Part shown: positions 1-12,101 of the stretch, piece by piece
Layout: the number at the start of each line of letters is the position of its first letter
Numbering within the stretch: the first letter of the stretch is position 1
Source of the DNA: Aplectana chamaeleonis
Taxonomy: Eukaryota > Nematoda > Chromadorea > Rhabditida > Cosmocercidae
Length of the DNA: 64,000 nt
Assembly: GCA_029168955.1 (NCBI GenBank)
Contig: JAPDOI010000063.1
Span: 2,216,501 to 2,280,500 of the forward strand
Direction: 5' to 3'
Translations under genes and position numbers: made by a program
Notes under the pieces: model-generated
The model's input: only the letters and a program-made list of their open reading frames with translations
Told to the model about the DNA's origin: nothing
Databases searched by the model: none

Positions 1-39
1 CGTAAGCAGAAAGAAGACAGAAGAGGCCATGTCGAACAT
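1..39 (-). CDS. Exon 1 of a second ASP/SCP-like gene, cut by the window edge
   Basis: On the minus strand an ATG at 39 opens 13 codons reading MFDMASSVFFLLT, which reach the left edge exactly where the paralogue at 3594-4673 has its first splice donor. The matching exon there reads MSEMDSSAVFLLT, and both are exactly 39 nt. The residues are the start of a signal peptide. The upstream 115 bases also align with the upstream of the complete gene, including a TATA-like box. I infer a tandem paralogue whose remaining exons lie to the left of this window. Whether it is intact cannot be judged. Confidence 0.7.
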   Translation of the reverse strand, partial: MFDMASSVFFLLT

Positions 40-3000
40 GTTCCTAGTATTTGTCGCTCCCTTTTATACGTAGCGTTCCCCTCTCTGTTCAAGCAGTGAC
101 ACTGGGCTACGTGGCTGTTTGGGGAGTCCAATATCGACAATGTAAATAGTATAGGACATAGAAGCTGACATGGGCTTCTTCTATGACAACTTCGGTGAAC
201 GAATGTCTGTCTTAGGATCTCAGAGAAGTACATCTCCAAGAGGCCCGTTTTCCATGTTTCCGTCCCCTCTTACCCGGGAATTTGTTCGATAACCTCGATC
301 GGCACTGGCGTCGTTATTACTTGTGCATATACCACACTTTATCGCATGCAAAACATTTCAGCAGGTACCTTATGGAGTAAGGATGAACAATGCTCAATTT
401 CGAGTTCATTGTTTGGGAAGAATTCGTTGAAGTGGTTGCGCGACCATGGCTGAAATTTCTTGAACTGCGGGGAAGTTTTCGAGCCATCTGATATTGCCGA
501 ATTCTTGGAACTTTCAGCGTTGGCCTTCAGGCGAATCATATACGCTGTGTTTGAGAATTATACTACATACCCCAGGAAGCTTGCATCGAATAATATCGAA
601 AATGACCGTGGCAAAATTACACAACATATCTGGCGTTCCCGTGGAAATTCCAATTCTGCGGCAACTGTATCTATTTGTTTGTGATACGAATAGTCAGAAG
701 CACAGATTTAATAGTTTAGAGAATTGTCTTGAAGCGGAAACACGTCGAAACTTCTGTAAGGCGTGTAGCAAAGTAACTTTTTGTGAACACTGCTTTCAGT
801 CCGCACCAATTTGCTCAGATCGGCTATTTTGAACTGAGCCTTGGGGTTATCTGCTGTGCTCTGAGCATGAACTCAACGCGCGAGGTTACACCAAGAAACA
901 GTTCTGGAATGCCTTGTAGCACGTGCTCCAGCGATAAAATTTCACAGCACTCGCCCCTGCGATAGTGCCTTCCGATGAAGGTGCATACTCCAGTTGAATG
1001 CATATGTGACTCTTACTGAATGCGGCTAATGTCTGAGAATATAGCGCATTTGGCCTTCGTTTTTATGTAGAAATCTCGCAGTACTTGCGCCCTTGCACCT
1101 TCGAGGCGAAAATTCGCGGCAAACTCTTGCCTCACGAAATGCGAGGGCGTAAGAGGCCCCTTCTTCGGAGGCATCTTGTCTTCCAACGGCAGAATTTTCT
1201 GTGCCCAATGGTGAGATTGCTGTAAGTATTTATGTGTCCGCCATTCCAGTGTCATCGTTGCTATTATTATCCTACTGCGCAGTTATGCAATTTTCTATAT
1301 ATTATATTACAGGTATGATAAAGGTGTCCAGAATTACACCCTCTCTTCACTTGAGAAAATTTCAAATGCAGCAGTTGTTTGTTTCCGGGAAAGTTTTATG
1401 ATTTCTGTTAGCTAGCCGTTTTGGCCTTTCTGTTTTCTGAAGAACTCGATTTTCTGATTTGTTTCCCGCAATTTTTTGGACATTTGCGCACATCTCTCAA
1501 CGGTGCAACAGAGTGTTAGTCCAGGTGTGTCTAAGCTCACAAAAAGTCAGGCAAGCACGAAGTTAACGATTTTCTTGTGTGCCGCATTCCTCACTATACT
1601 GACTTTGAATCGTTCACGATGTTCTTCTCAGAAGTTTTGTGTGGGAATGGCGATGCGAAATTTTTGATAGATGCCTGACGAAGGGTCGATTCCTGCTGAC
1701 GGAATATCATGCATTTCGCTTCCTGAGTAATTTCGATGGTAAGTTCTCATCCACCTTGCTCCTTGTACACTCTCAGACGGGTCAAGGCAAGGGATTAGGC
1801 GAAACGGATGGTAAATGGTTTTCAGCGCGCGATGCCATTGCTTTCCGCTAGTGCGTGACTGAGGAATTTGTGTGTATTATTTTAGGAAACAGCTATTTTT
1901 CTTGGGATATTTTGCATAGTCAAATGAAAAAGTCCGTTTCGAAAAAGTGCCGTGTCTGACTCAGGGTTTGGAGTGAGGTGTGATGTATCACAGAGGGGAG
2001 GTCGGACCCGTCGACGTCTGGTGGGGTGGGGGGGTCGGACCTTCCACCAATCAATAATCAAGATGGCCTTCTATCAGGGATGGGGAGGAGTTTTGAAAGT
2101 CATACCGTTAGTATATAATATAACGGTAAACTGAGACGGCAAAATGGGATCACAGTAAGAGGTCAAAATTACACTGGAGATCATACTGAGAGAGCAAAAT
2201 GAGACAGGAGATCAGAAAAGAAATTGAATAGTTAGAAACAACTGCAAAAAAGAAATGAGGCTGGATATGAAGTGGAGATGTAGAAAAAGGGACAGGAACT
2301 CACAAGAAGAGGTGGCAATTCACTAGACAGTAGACGACAGTAGCATAGCCAACGTTAATGATTCTGACATTAGGAGGAGTCTTGGCCAGGTAAAGTGTGT
2401 CACCAAAGCGCTCCTGGATATGTCAGCAACCGTGGTGTTGAGTATTCACAGTCATGGAGGTCATTACAAGGGGACTATTCTGTCAACGAAATGACACAGA
2501 TGTTCTGGACTTTCGTAATCTGTGGTGCATTTTAAGGCGATCGATTAATGGGCATTCAATTGTATCACACCTAAAAATGGGTTTTCAAAGACCTTTTCGA
2601 ATTGGCTGAAAGCACTAAGTCAATTACTTCGGTCCGTGGCTAGGTTTTCCGCACGTTGTAGCAAAGCGAAACTCCCTAATTCAAATTTCGATAAATACTT
2701 GTAAAAATTTCACAGCAATCGAATTTTCAGGGACCCCAACCTATGTAGCGCTGTTCGGCTTGAAGCTGCGTCCATGAAATTCTGGGTGCGCTTTCAAATC
2801 CCAACAGTCAATAACTAAATATGCCTGAAACCGCACCTATGTGCCCTCAGGGCGTGAAAACAGGCTCTGCCACCTTATGTAGCGCCCTTCAGTCTGAAGC
2901 CGCATTAATGAAATTTTGGAAACGTTTTGGAAACCACATATGAACAATCATACATGAAGAAAGACATGCGCATTCTCTCGCAGGGGGGGGGCTGAGCAAA

Positions 3001-3270
3001 TCGCCCGATCTAGGAGGGGGGTCGGACCGAAATTGGGTTGTATACCACCTAGTGTCGTAGTCTGGTTTGGCTACAATCGGAAACTCGGGGGTTGAAAAAT
3101 GCCATATCCGACTGCAGTTGAAAAGTTCGGTATTCGAGAATGCAATATTCGACTGTAGTCGAAGAGTCGGGTATTCAAATTCAATTTCGTTTGGAACAGG
3201 GATAGTGTGCAGTGCTAGAGAGCAGAGGTGACAGAAACTTAGACGTTGTCCGTTCTCTCCTCCTTTTGAA
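40..3270. other. Intergenic DNA upstream of the left-edge ASP paralogue
   Basis: No gene recognised. 40-155 is homologous to 4674-4790, and about 1510-1640 is similar to 6605-6760 (shared motif GTGTGTCTA..CTCACAAA), which suggests that more than the gene was duplicated. 2740-2935 holds two diverged copies of a roughly 140 bp unit (TGTAGCGC..TTC..TGAAGC). GGGTCGGACC recurs near 2005, 2030 and 3022. The short ORFs here have no recognisable family. Confidence 0.5.
60..68 (-). promoter_or_regulatory. TATA-like box of the left-edge ASP paralogue
   Basis: The minus strand reads TATAAAAGG about 21 bases before the ATG at 39. The paralogue has CATAAAAAGG at the equivalent place (4695-4704). Conservation in two copies supports a core promoter with a very short leader. 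Confidence 0.5.
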
Positions 3271-3472
3271 CAATACCGCTCGTAGGATTTGGTCAGAGAG
3301 CGAGCGAGGTCGGGTTTTCGCGTCTTTTTCTTTTTTTGTATAACTCGCTTCAAACCCAACTTTAGCAAAACTATGGCGATATTCATGATCCTGTCATTAA
3401 AGCGAGTTATACAGAAAAGACGCGAAAACCCGACCTCGCTCGCTTTCTGCCCAAATCCCACGAGCGGTAGTG
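3271..3472. repeat. Short copy of the CAATACCGCTCG hairpin MITE
   Basis: The arms CAATACCGCTCGTAGG and its reverse complement enclose about 200 bp that fold back on themselves (TATAACTCGC, GACGCGAAAACCCGACC arms). The fuller copy, flanked by TA, is at 20714-21185. Confidence 0.75.
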
Positions 3473-3540
3473 TATATCACAGATTTAGGGCGGTATGTAT
3501 CAGTAAGAGATTATGAGACAACAATGCGCACGCATTCATT

Positions 3541-3546
3541 TTTATT
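3541..3546 (-). terminator. Polyadenylation signal of the ASP-like gene
   Basis: AATAAA on the minus strand, about 48 nt after the TAG at 3594-3596. Confidence 0.5.
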
Positions 3547-3593
3547 ATATGAAAATCCCGCAACTGATAAAAATAGTCCTAATGACAAATCAT

Positions 3594-4673
3594 CTAGGCA
3601 TTTTGCGTGTTCCAAGCAACACAAAGACCAGAGGCTTCGTTGCAATGAGAATCGTCTATTGATGTGCAAGAGTAAGGATCCGATTTGTGGCACGGACGAG
3701 TCCCATAACCCCATAATTTTGTTCCTGCCATTCCTTTCTTCCCGTCCATATACCTGAAACAGAAGCAACACACAGGTGAATGCATATGCGCCAACAAATG
3801 AAATATTTCTATAGTCGAACAATTAAGTCCCTTACTTTTTCTTATATAGACAAAGGAATTCCAGTTGCCGCTGCGAATCTTCCGCGACGGAGATCTTGTG
3901 GCCACATCCGAGTGCCAGGGAGTTATAGATAATCATCTGAAATAATGCTTGAACCGGTACTTGTAAAACGACAGAGATGCAAGATGAAGTTGACCTGATT
4001 CAGGGAAGATTCGTTGGATGACCATTCTTTCACTGCGTCATTCAGTGCTGAGTGCATGTCGCTACCTTCTGGGAAAAGCCTGAAAATGCAGAATTACGGG
4101 AAGCGAGTCTCATCTGCCTAAAATGCTTCCGTCTTACTTCTTGAAATAATTGGAGCCTTGCTCTGTCTCATGTTGGTTTTTATCGAGCATTGTTCTAGCT
4201 TGCCGTATAAGATCTTCATTACTTTGCTGAATATTATAGAAGATCTCGTAACCGTGGTGGGTTGGATTACCTTTAACTTCACCACGGAAAAAACCCTCTT
4301 GTCACCCAATAATTTACCAGCTGGTACATGTTGCTTGAGGGACCATATTTCTTGCCGTCAAAAGAATATTCACCATTTGCAACTTTACTGCGAACCGCAT
4401 TTTGGAGCAGTTGGAACTTTGTATTGATTTGCAATGCTTCTTGTTCAACAGGGGTAACTGCTGAAAATCATTATTACATTACCCATACTATATCAGGTGG
4501 ATTGTGTCTGCCGTAGGAGACGCTCATGACATTTCAAGCACTCACCAGCAGCGATTCCGCCGAACTGCAGACACAGCACCTGAACATCGACACTTCTCAA
4601 AGCTCATAGAGTCAACAGTTTGCCTAACACTCACCGTGAGCAGGAAAACGGCAGAGGAATCCATTTCGGACAT
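3594..4673 (-). CDS. ASP/SCP-like secreted CAP-superfamily protein, 7 exons, about 216 aa
   Basis: Exons: 4635-4673, 4546-4579, 4318-4460, 4138-4226, 3995-4079, 3836-3936, 3594-3753; all junctions keep phase (651 nt). Residues 1-25 form a signal peptide ending FGGIAA. Family signs: an N-terminal LLQNAVRSKVANG block where CAP proteins carry HNxxR; NQMIIYNSLALGCG where they carry the HFTQMVW-type motif; and a C-terminal Cys-rich tail ending SGLCVAW. The length suits a single-domain activation-associated secreted protein (ASP/VAL) of strongylids, which are abundant secreted products in infection. Oddities: the usual first CAP histidine is replaced (QN for HN), as is the histidine of the second motif, so the classical cavity residues appear lost. 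A TTACAG just upstream of the ATG could accept a spliced leader. An alternative start is the ATG at 4664. Function beyond family membership is unknown. Confidence 0.85.
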
Positions 4674-4694
4674 GTTCTGTAAGATCTCTCCGGC

Positions 4695-4704
4695 CTTTTT
4701 ATGC
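4695..4704 (-). promoter_or_regulatory. TATA-like box of the ASP-like gene
   Basis: CATAAAAAGG on the minus strand, 21 bases before the ATG at 4673, aligned with TATAAAAGG of the paralogue at 60-68. Confidence 0.45.
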
Positions 4705-4790
4705 GGATCGTTCACTTCGAGCACTGTCATTGGGCTACGTGGCTGTCTGGGGAATCCAAGATCGGGCATGTAAATAGTACAGTAGGCAGA

Positions 4791-7003
4791 TATCATGTCA
4801 TGAACTTAGATTGCACTTGCGATGAGTTGGGCTGCTCCCGCAATAACTTTTATTCGCTGATTTTCCGCAACGCTAACACCTAGTTCAGAGGGTGATCGAA
4901 AGTCACAGCATTTTTGCCAGCTCCGGTGGCGCGCCTCAAGGTGAATAAAAGCACCCCAAGATATTTACCGACGATTTTCATTCAGTTACCGTGCATAATT
5001 GGAAAATCAGCAGATTTTTCAGATAGCGGAAAGAATCGTTATATAGCGTAAGTTGCGATAGCTAACGGTATTTCCCCTCTCGGCTGAATTGCCAACCTTT
5101 AAGGTTTTGAAAATTGACGAGCTCAGATGACGGGAAATTTCCCCGACAATCTAATATACATAAACAATCTAAAAATTATAAACTGTGCAAATTTTGAGAA
5201 GTTTCTCGAGAACTCTACAGATTAAGAAGTTTTGCTAATAAAGAAATAGTTCTCCAGATTCTTAGCTTTTTTATCATCATTGAAATCAGTTGGCGAATTG
5301 CTCTGCTGGCATGTTAGCTTTGTGATTTTGGCATAAAAACCAGGAATCCTAGTCGTATAAGTATCGGCTTGACTCAATTCAAGGCAAGGTTCTGCCGCAT
5401 TTGGACTTTTCCGAATTTTGTGCTGGATAGGTCGACCTGGACTCGGTGAACCCAATCTAGAAGTCCTGTAAGCTATGAGCTCTCAATCGTAGAAAGAAAG
5501 GCCGTTACGTAAAGAACTACGGCAGTCACAGCATGACCAGACCGTTAAAAAAGCAGATGTTTCTACGGCATGTGCTAAGGCGCTCGCGGGTGTCGGTGAC
5601 CGGTTAAAACGCCCCTTCCTCTGCGAAATGACCAGATTCCGGCGATCGGCGAACATGACTCATACCTGCCGGAGGTTCCGAGCCAAACCCCTAAATCTAC
5701 CAAAATTTTTGGGCAGTATGCTACGGTGTACCCATCGTTTTTCCTGACACTCTCCGTGTAGGACGCGAAAATGGCAGCCCACAATGTATACGCCGCACTG
5801 GTAGGTCTGCTCTTCGAGCTAATCATGGCACGCATTCCTCGGAATATCGAGCTTCGGTAGCAGGTCGGAACAACTACGGCGACCCCTCTGAACACTGCAC
5901 ATGCGCCTACTCTGGGGACGTGGTGACGTCACTAGCTGGTTCAAAAGAGAGGTTTCTGGGAAGACAATCTAGGCAAGCTATGACGTCGAAATTTACCTAG
6001 TGCACAAAGTGATAACGCTAAGTTTCCGGGTTGATCAAGCAATATGTGGCGTGTACGGCCGGTGGGAAGCGGAAACGCGGAGTTTTTGGCAGAAACGGGG
6101 AGTTCAGGTCTTGTCCACCAACATTCCATTCCGAATGGTAGCACTAGATCAGTTCAACTCCTCTCAACAGGCCACAGACACGCGAGTGCGTGAGGGGGTG
6201 ATCGTCTCGCCGTTGAGCGGCGGGGTCACCGCACTGATGGCACTCACACTTTTATCTGCGGTTTTCGCACGGAAATCGGGGATAATCTGTGGCCTGAGCT
6301 CTGACTTAGCGGAAAATCCCAAAATTAAAAATCCGCGCGGACTGTGCCTTGCATCTGTGGCCTGCGCTCTGACTCAGCGGAAAAACTCAAAAAAAATTAA
6401 AAGTCCGCGCGGGCCGTGTTTTGCGAATCCCGTTGGTTGATAGAGCTGAAAATTCTGCAGACATCAAAGACATGCACTGCATTTAGTCATGTGCACAGTT
6501 GGATAGAGTGCTACAGTGGAACAGAACAGTGTTAGGTTACATGTCTTGCACTCTACAGCAGCTGGCAGACGGCACGTCTTATTTGTCCCAGTCATCGGTG
6601 CAGTGAGGTGTTAGCCCAGATGTGTCTAGACTCACAAAGGGTCAGGAAAACACGGAGGAGCAAGTATGTTCGTGGATGTCGTGAGTGTCAGGGTGTTTTT
6701 CCCTCGACTCTCCAAAAGATATACCGACGCAATCCTCTCTCATTTTTTTTCTCAGAAGTTTATCTGACTTATCCACTCATTCGCGTCAGAAATCAACCTG
6801 AACTACACAAATTATTTAACAAAACCTCGAGAGTAAGAATGTAAATTGCCGACAGCTCAGCAGAACTTTTTTATTTATATTTCTTACGAGCAAAGAGCTC
6901 TTTGAGGTAGACTGGAAAATGCCATTCATACTTAGATTAGATAGTGGCTTACATGACAACGAGAAAACGTACAGCAGATAATCGGCATATATAGTGAAGT
7001 CCA
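4791..7003. other. Intergenic region between ASP-like gene and clhm-1
   Basis: No gene recognised. 6276-6425 holds a tandem duplication of about 80 bp (GGCCTGCGCTCTGACTCAGC and a diverged partner, each followed by a CCGCGCGG run). 6605-6760 resembles 1510-1640. Confidence 0.5.
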
Positions 7004-7181
7004 CCAAGAGTGTCTCATTTACTTATCAATAAAAAGCGGTCGGCTGGGGATCAATGTGCATGAATCCCATACCAGCACGCTTGATACCGATTGAGCGAGA
7101 GCGGTTGTGCTGCAACGAGTTTCATGTTCATTGGTCTCTAATCGACCGCTTCTCATTGATAAGTAAATAAGACACTCTTGG
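7004..7181. repeat. Hairpin MITE (CCAAGAGTGTCT arms)
   Basis: The left arm CCAAGAGTGTCTCATTTACT at 7004 is repeated in inverse at 7143-7181 with few changes. The core AGCGGTCGGCTGG and GAATCCCATACCA recurs near 44470-44600, so this is a dispersed family. Confidence 0.75.
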
Positions 7182-7604
7182 AGGACTAAACTATAAATTT
7201 AAACCTCCTGTGACCTCAGGAGCAACGCATCAAGGTGTGAAAGCATATAATGATTGCACAGAATCTCCAACGTACTCAGGCAGCTCAAGTTGTCGACAGC
7301 AGGAGGAAAATATGTCACCGTGTGTATAGCTTTTTGCTAGCAAACACAATTAACCGGTTTCACCGCAAAAGATTAGCTTGGTGCATTGAAAGGACTACCT
7401 GTTGTACGCGAGTCCGATCAATTCGCCTTTGGCGTGCTCTCCGACAGTTGTCGTTATACCATGGAACCGCGTCCAAAAGAGATCTGCCTGTTGGCGAAAT
7501 CGTGGGCGAATCAACCTGCTGCCGACAACTCAGGTTGGTTGCGTAAGTGAAAGCGCAAACACCCGTATACTCCTAGAGCTTCTGAGCTCCTTCTAAAAGA
7601 TACT

Positions 7605-10600
7605 CTACTCCACTTTTGCAGCAATATCGTCTGGAACAATAACGCCAGTGTTCTGAGTCTCGTCCACAGCCAACACATCTGGTTTGAGGATACGATAGCC
7701 CTAAAAGTATTCGAAACTTTATAGTCTTTCAAGTGGTAATCGCAAAACTGCTGCTGAAGAACATCGGCCAGCGTGGGCGGTCACACCATGCCATGTCACA
7801 TCCGCTCTCTATTCTTAGCGGACCAATCGATACTTGGCACTACCTACCCACGCGAACAGTCTTAGGGGTATGGTATACTTTTGCGACACACGGTCGCGTC
7901 GCTCTGCACAGCGACAGTGCCCGCCTCCCGTGCTTTAAATCTGTCACTCTCGCAGTGCACTGCACAGCGACAGCGACAGTGGTAGCGACAGGCTATGGCA
8001 CATTGGCAGTATGTCAGCCCTCCGCGACACGCCGCTGCGACCCACACGCGACATCTGTTCCTACGACGACCGCTGCCGTTGCTCCGATGCGGGTCCCGCC
8101 ACGATTTGTGTTAGATTGCATGTCTGTCGCTCATTACAGCGACAAAGTATACTATGGGCCTTATGCCAGTGTATAAAGGTGTAAGTACCTTATGATCGTT
8201 CCATAGCTGTAAAGGTGTATACATTGTGGTTTTCGTCTTCTCAGCAGCAATCAGTCGTAGTCTGGCAAACATCGGGTTGTTTATCTCGGCCACTCCTAAA
8301 AACTGAATGGTCCTATCCCAATTAAAGTTGGATTAATATGCACATTACCGGACACCCAGTCCCAATCTCGTTTCGTCCAGTCCTTCTGGTTGAAAAATGC
8401 CCTAGCGTTTCGCTCAGCCAGCTGCGATGCGTGCTCCTGTAATCACCAAATGAAGAAAGTCTACATCCGTGTTGAGCAGGCTCTCTAGAGCTTGATCACT
8501 GAACAATTGTTCCAAAATGTTAGCTGAGAGTACAGCATGATGCGGGCATACTCCACACGAGTCATCGCTGTTGTCGACAATAGGTCGACATATCACCGTT
8601 TTCCGCTAGCCATCGCGGATTAACGTGGGGGCGGCAAAAATCCTGACTGAGTGATATGTAGAGAGACGTCCATGCAATAAGTGCGCAACAGGCGGCGAGG
8701 CACTCTATAATGATCGACATACTGCAACTGCGCTGCTGTGGGACAAAGCGCCCTCTAAAAGAAAAACATGTAATTTGGATAGCTTAGGCCATCGACCTCA
8801 AACAAGCTATCTAGGTTCTGCCACAAAGGAAAACCTTGAAGAGTGAAATGAGAGGCATTACTCCAATAAGCGTAAGAGTGTAAACATCACTGAATATCCT
8901 TTTTTATTAGAAACGAAGAACTTCCAAGAATCTCCTCTGTCACGGAAGTAAAACAACAGAACAAACGAAAAAAATCTCATGTGCGTCGTTTAATGCCGAT
9001 TTGGCTGCGCAGGTATTCATTTTTCGTGGTGGACCCACAGTCAGTAAATATAACTGGAGCGCGAATGCGTACTGAAGCGCGCTATTTTTTGGGGTGAGTA
9101 CGTTGCTAGCAGAGTCACCACTCTGGCTTATCTCACCCTACTCTATCATTCGGATTGGGTTTGTACGGTTCATGCTGAATCTCAGGTTGAGAGTAATACT
9201 CACAGCTCCTTATGCTAGCGTATAGTCATCTAATCAGCCCCTAATATGCAAATCTGATAAACACCACAGACCTTGGCAACAACATCGAACTTGTTGGTTT
9301 CCTCCATTTTGTAGGTCTCCACGTACTGATGCTGAACGTATGTGTATTTATCGCACATTCGTACACAGCAGATCACTGAAGATCGACTATAGCTCGGCAC
9401 ACACACAGAAAAACACGAAGACAGACCCAAGAAGGTTCCCACTCCAAACGCCATCAAAATCAACCAGGCATAAATTTGCGACTGAGCATCCAGATTTGAC
9501 GCATCCCATCCATCCAGATTGCATATACAGGGCGGACAGTACTGAATAAGATAACGTACTAAACGTCCGTTCGCATAGCAGATTAGCCACACTCAACACA
9601 TGAGCGCTGAGCACGACCCTACGTAGCTGTCCACTCTTCTAACAAGCAAGAGCTACAGCTACATGTGGCTAACCCTTCCATGGAATAAAACCAACCAGTC
9701 CCCCTCCAGACATCTTGTCAAAATCCTGACTGCTCTTATAGTAGTTGAGGGTGGTCTCGTTCAGACATTGTCGTGACGTTTGCAGACCGCAGTAGTTGTG
9801 CGAAAAGAGACAACGGTAGTAGCTGAAAGTTTACATATTGAAAAATCACACATTATTTTTTCAATAACACCTACAAGAACTCACCCACCATCCAGAAAAA
9901 CAACGAATAGCCAAGCGGCCGGTGCCAGAAGTGCCTGCGCCACCACTTCTACCCATGCGGCACAGAGAGTCGAAAATGAGTGACGCGTTTCAGCGACTCT
10001 ACATATAGATGGAAGGTGCAAATTCGGACAACCAATCACAACGTCCTCAGTCGGGTTCACTAGCGGAGTTAAGCCTACCTGAAGCAGGTCCCATGCACGA
10101 TTCGCCACGTGGTCGTGTTCAACATGACTCCGATAATGAATAGAGCCGCTGTTGGACCAAAGATAAACACCAGCGAGTGCACGACGTTCAGAGGGTAGGC
10201 ACATGGGCATGAAAACGTCAACTTGCGTATAATCTGAAAAGCGTTTCGGCCTCTGTTAGGCTTCCGTTGTCGGCCTTTGAAGATTCTGGGACAATTGAAC
10301 TCTTCGCTGAATGCAGAGACATTTGTATTGCTGGCTGCACCCTTACTTTACCTGAGTTTGCAGTGATCTCAGAAATGCAAGCAACCTGCTCTAACCTCCT
10401 TCTCGTTGATTAGGAAGTCAGTTTAGAAAGTTGAAGTTTAAGTTTTCACTGATCAATTAGGTAAGACCCTGCACAAACGAGTGAAACAAGATGAGTGTTA
10501 TGAAACCAATGCGATCCGGCCTCTCATGCCTCTCTGACGTTGCAAAAGAGGGGCGGGCTGAGAATGCGCGCAGTCGACCAATGGGAGCAGAGTTAAGAAG

Positions 10601-11080
10601 CAAGCCGAGGTTTGAATCGAAATTGCGGCAAACATCGATTTCGAAAAAAGTTGACGCGTAGAATAGGGTATTCGGGTAACACAGGAGAAAAATAATAATA
10701 ACAAGCCCATTTAAAAGGTCCCCCCGATTTCAAATGTCCGCTCATGAGTGTTGCGACGCGGTCGGTCTCGAGCGTTTGCCGACAGGTTGCCTTCAGTAGA
10801 TCACTACATATTTTTCACTTCACTGTCAAGACTTACGAACCCTTTATGAGATTCAAAGATGAGGAGACACTCTGGATTCTGGATGTGAAAGTTTGGAAAA
10901 AGAAGAAAATATAACGAGGGCAGTGGTCGAGGCCGGTTTTTTCGTTGTCAGTTAGTGTCAGCTAGCACTCACCGACTGTCCGCCAATTGTTGTCACGATA
11001 AGAATCACATTCAGCAGCGTGGAGCCATGATTTGTGAACAAACTCTGGAACACGGTGACCACAGAACTAGCGCCCGACAT
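7605..11080 (-). CDS. clhm-1: Calcium homeostasis modulator channel (CLHM-1 orthologue), 9 exons, 337 aa
   Basis: Exons: 10973-11080, 10079-10233, 9885-9998, 9696-9822, 9427-9541, 9272-9375, 8349-8436, 8189-8295, 7605-7700; every junction keeps phase (1014 nt including stop). CALHM proteins are large-pore, voltage- and calcium-gated ion channels of the plasma membrane with four membrane segments; in C. elegans CLHM-1 acts in sensory neurons and muscle. Seen here: an N-terminal segment FTNHGSTLLN, the CPC motif after helix 1 (TFSCPC), helix 2 (FGPTAALFIIGVM), helix 3 (ALLAPAAWLFVVFLDGG), a Cys-rich extracellular loop (YYRC..YC..QC..YCPPCIC), helix 4 (IYAWLILMAFGVGTFLG), and the long conserved cytoplasmic helices (AERNARAFFNQKDW, NNPMFARLRLIAAEK, YTPLQLWNDHK). 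The length suits the family. Introns carry no transposon of note apart from a GCGACA-rich stretch at 7866-8150. The start is chosen because it follows a TTTCAG acceptor by four bases. Confidence 0.94.
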
Positions 11081-11084
11081 GAAT

Positions 11085-11090
11085 CTGAAA
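11085..11090 (-). other. Probable spliced-leader trans-splice acceptor of clhm-1
   Basis: TTTCAG followed by ATTC and the ATG of clhm-1. No coding exon is needed upstream, because the N-terminus already matches CLHM-1, so an SL acceptor is the simplest reading. Confidence 0.5.
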
Positions 11091-11163
11091 CCGAACACAA
11101 CGTGCGATACCTGATCAGACCTTGGTTTTGGATTGAACACGGTTTATGTACTCTCTATCTTAA

Positions 11164-11649
11164 AGGCAGTGTTCACGATAAAAATCGTTTCTCTGTTTTT
11201 CCGCCTATCTTGAAGAAGGACCCATGCTGATTCCAATGATGTTTTTGGAATCGTACCAGACCTTCTAGGAACGGAGTTATGGTTCTTCAAAAATTAAGCT
11301 AGAGGAGCATGGTGGACGAGTTTTCCAAGGCTTGTAACTTCCGTCTTTTGCAGCCAATGTATGCGAACTGAACTGAGAGAAGAGAGAAGTTGAGAAGGAA
11401 GGGAAGAACGGGGCCCATAATCGGAAACCATCGCTCATCTAACGATTTCAAACTTTCATTCGTTCACGTCGGTGGGCGGGCAATGCGCTTTTGGGGTTTG
11501 CCTTGCGCTCAAAGCGGCAAATTCGGGATCTTTTGGGGCTTTTCCTAGCTTGTTTTCATGAGTTCATTCGACGTTAGCGTTGCAGGGTGTCCCTCCACTA
11601 CCCATTCCTAGTGAAATTTCAAACAATTTTTTCATCGTGAACACTGCCT
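11164..11649. repeat. TTAA-flanked MITE, family AGGCAGTGTTCACGAT
   Basis: Begins AGGCAGTGTTCACGAT after TTAA (11160-11163) and ends ATCGTGAACACTGCCT before TTAA (11650-11653). Length 486 bp, no coding capacity. The TTAA targets suggest a piggyBac-like mover, an inference from target choice only. Confidence 0.85.
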
Positions 11650-11653
11650 TTAA

Positions 11654-12101
11654 AGGCAGCATACACTCTCGTAATCGTGTTAGAGATAACTACGGAAATA
11701 GAATCGTATGGCTCCTCACACAACGCCTACGCATTTTGAAGCGTCATAAACGACCCACAATGCCGCTACACGAGTAAGAGGTTGACCCCGCCCCTGCGTT
11801 TGCGTCCTCCTCCAAAACAGGGGTGCTGGGGTATTCCCACCGTCGTCGATGTATGTGGTTCACTTATTGCACTTATTGTACCACCCACATACATCGACGA
11901 CGGTGGGAATGCTCCAGCACCCTTGTTTTCAAGGAGGAACTACAAGGGGCCGAGAAATACAGGGTGGGGTTAACTCCTTACTCGTATAGCGTCACTGTGG
12001 GCCATTTTCAACGGTTCAAAATGCGTTGGCGTTGTGTTCTGAGCCATACATTTCTATTTCCGTAATTATCTCAAACGCGTTTACGAGCGTGTAAGCTGCC
12101 T
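11654..12101. repeat. TTAA-flanked MITE, family AGGCAGCATACA
   Basis: Starts immediately after the TTAA that closes the previous element. Ends AGCTGCCT before TTGA (12102-12105, a decayed TTAA). The centre is a long inverted repeat around ACCGTCGTCGATGTATGTGG (near 11840 and 11890). Sister copies at 45762-46394 and 47042-47511. Confidence 0.85.

Noticed and set aside
7733..8176. 147-codon plus-strand ORF
   Set aside because: Lies in the last clhm-1 intron, low complexity (GCGACA words), no family features.
8414..8596. Extra clhm-1 exon on the minus strand
   Set aside because: The frame is open, but the conserved CLHM sequence joins 9272 to 8436 in phase without it.
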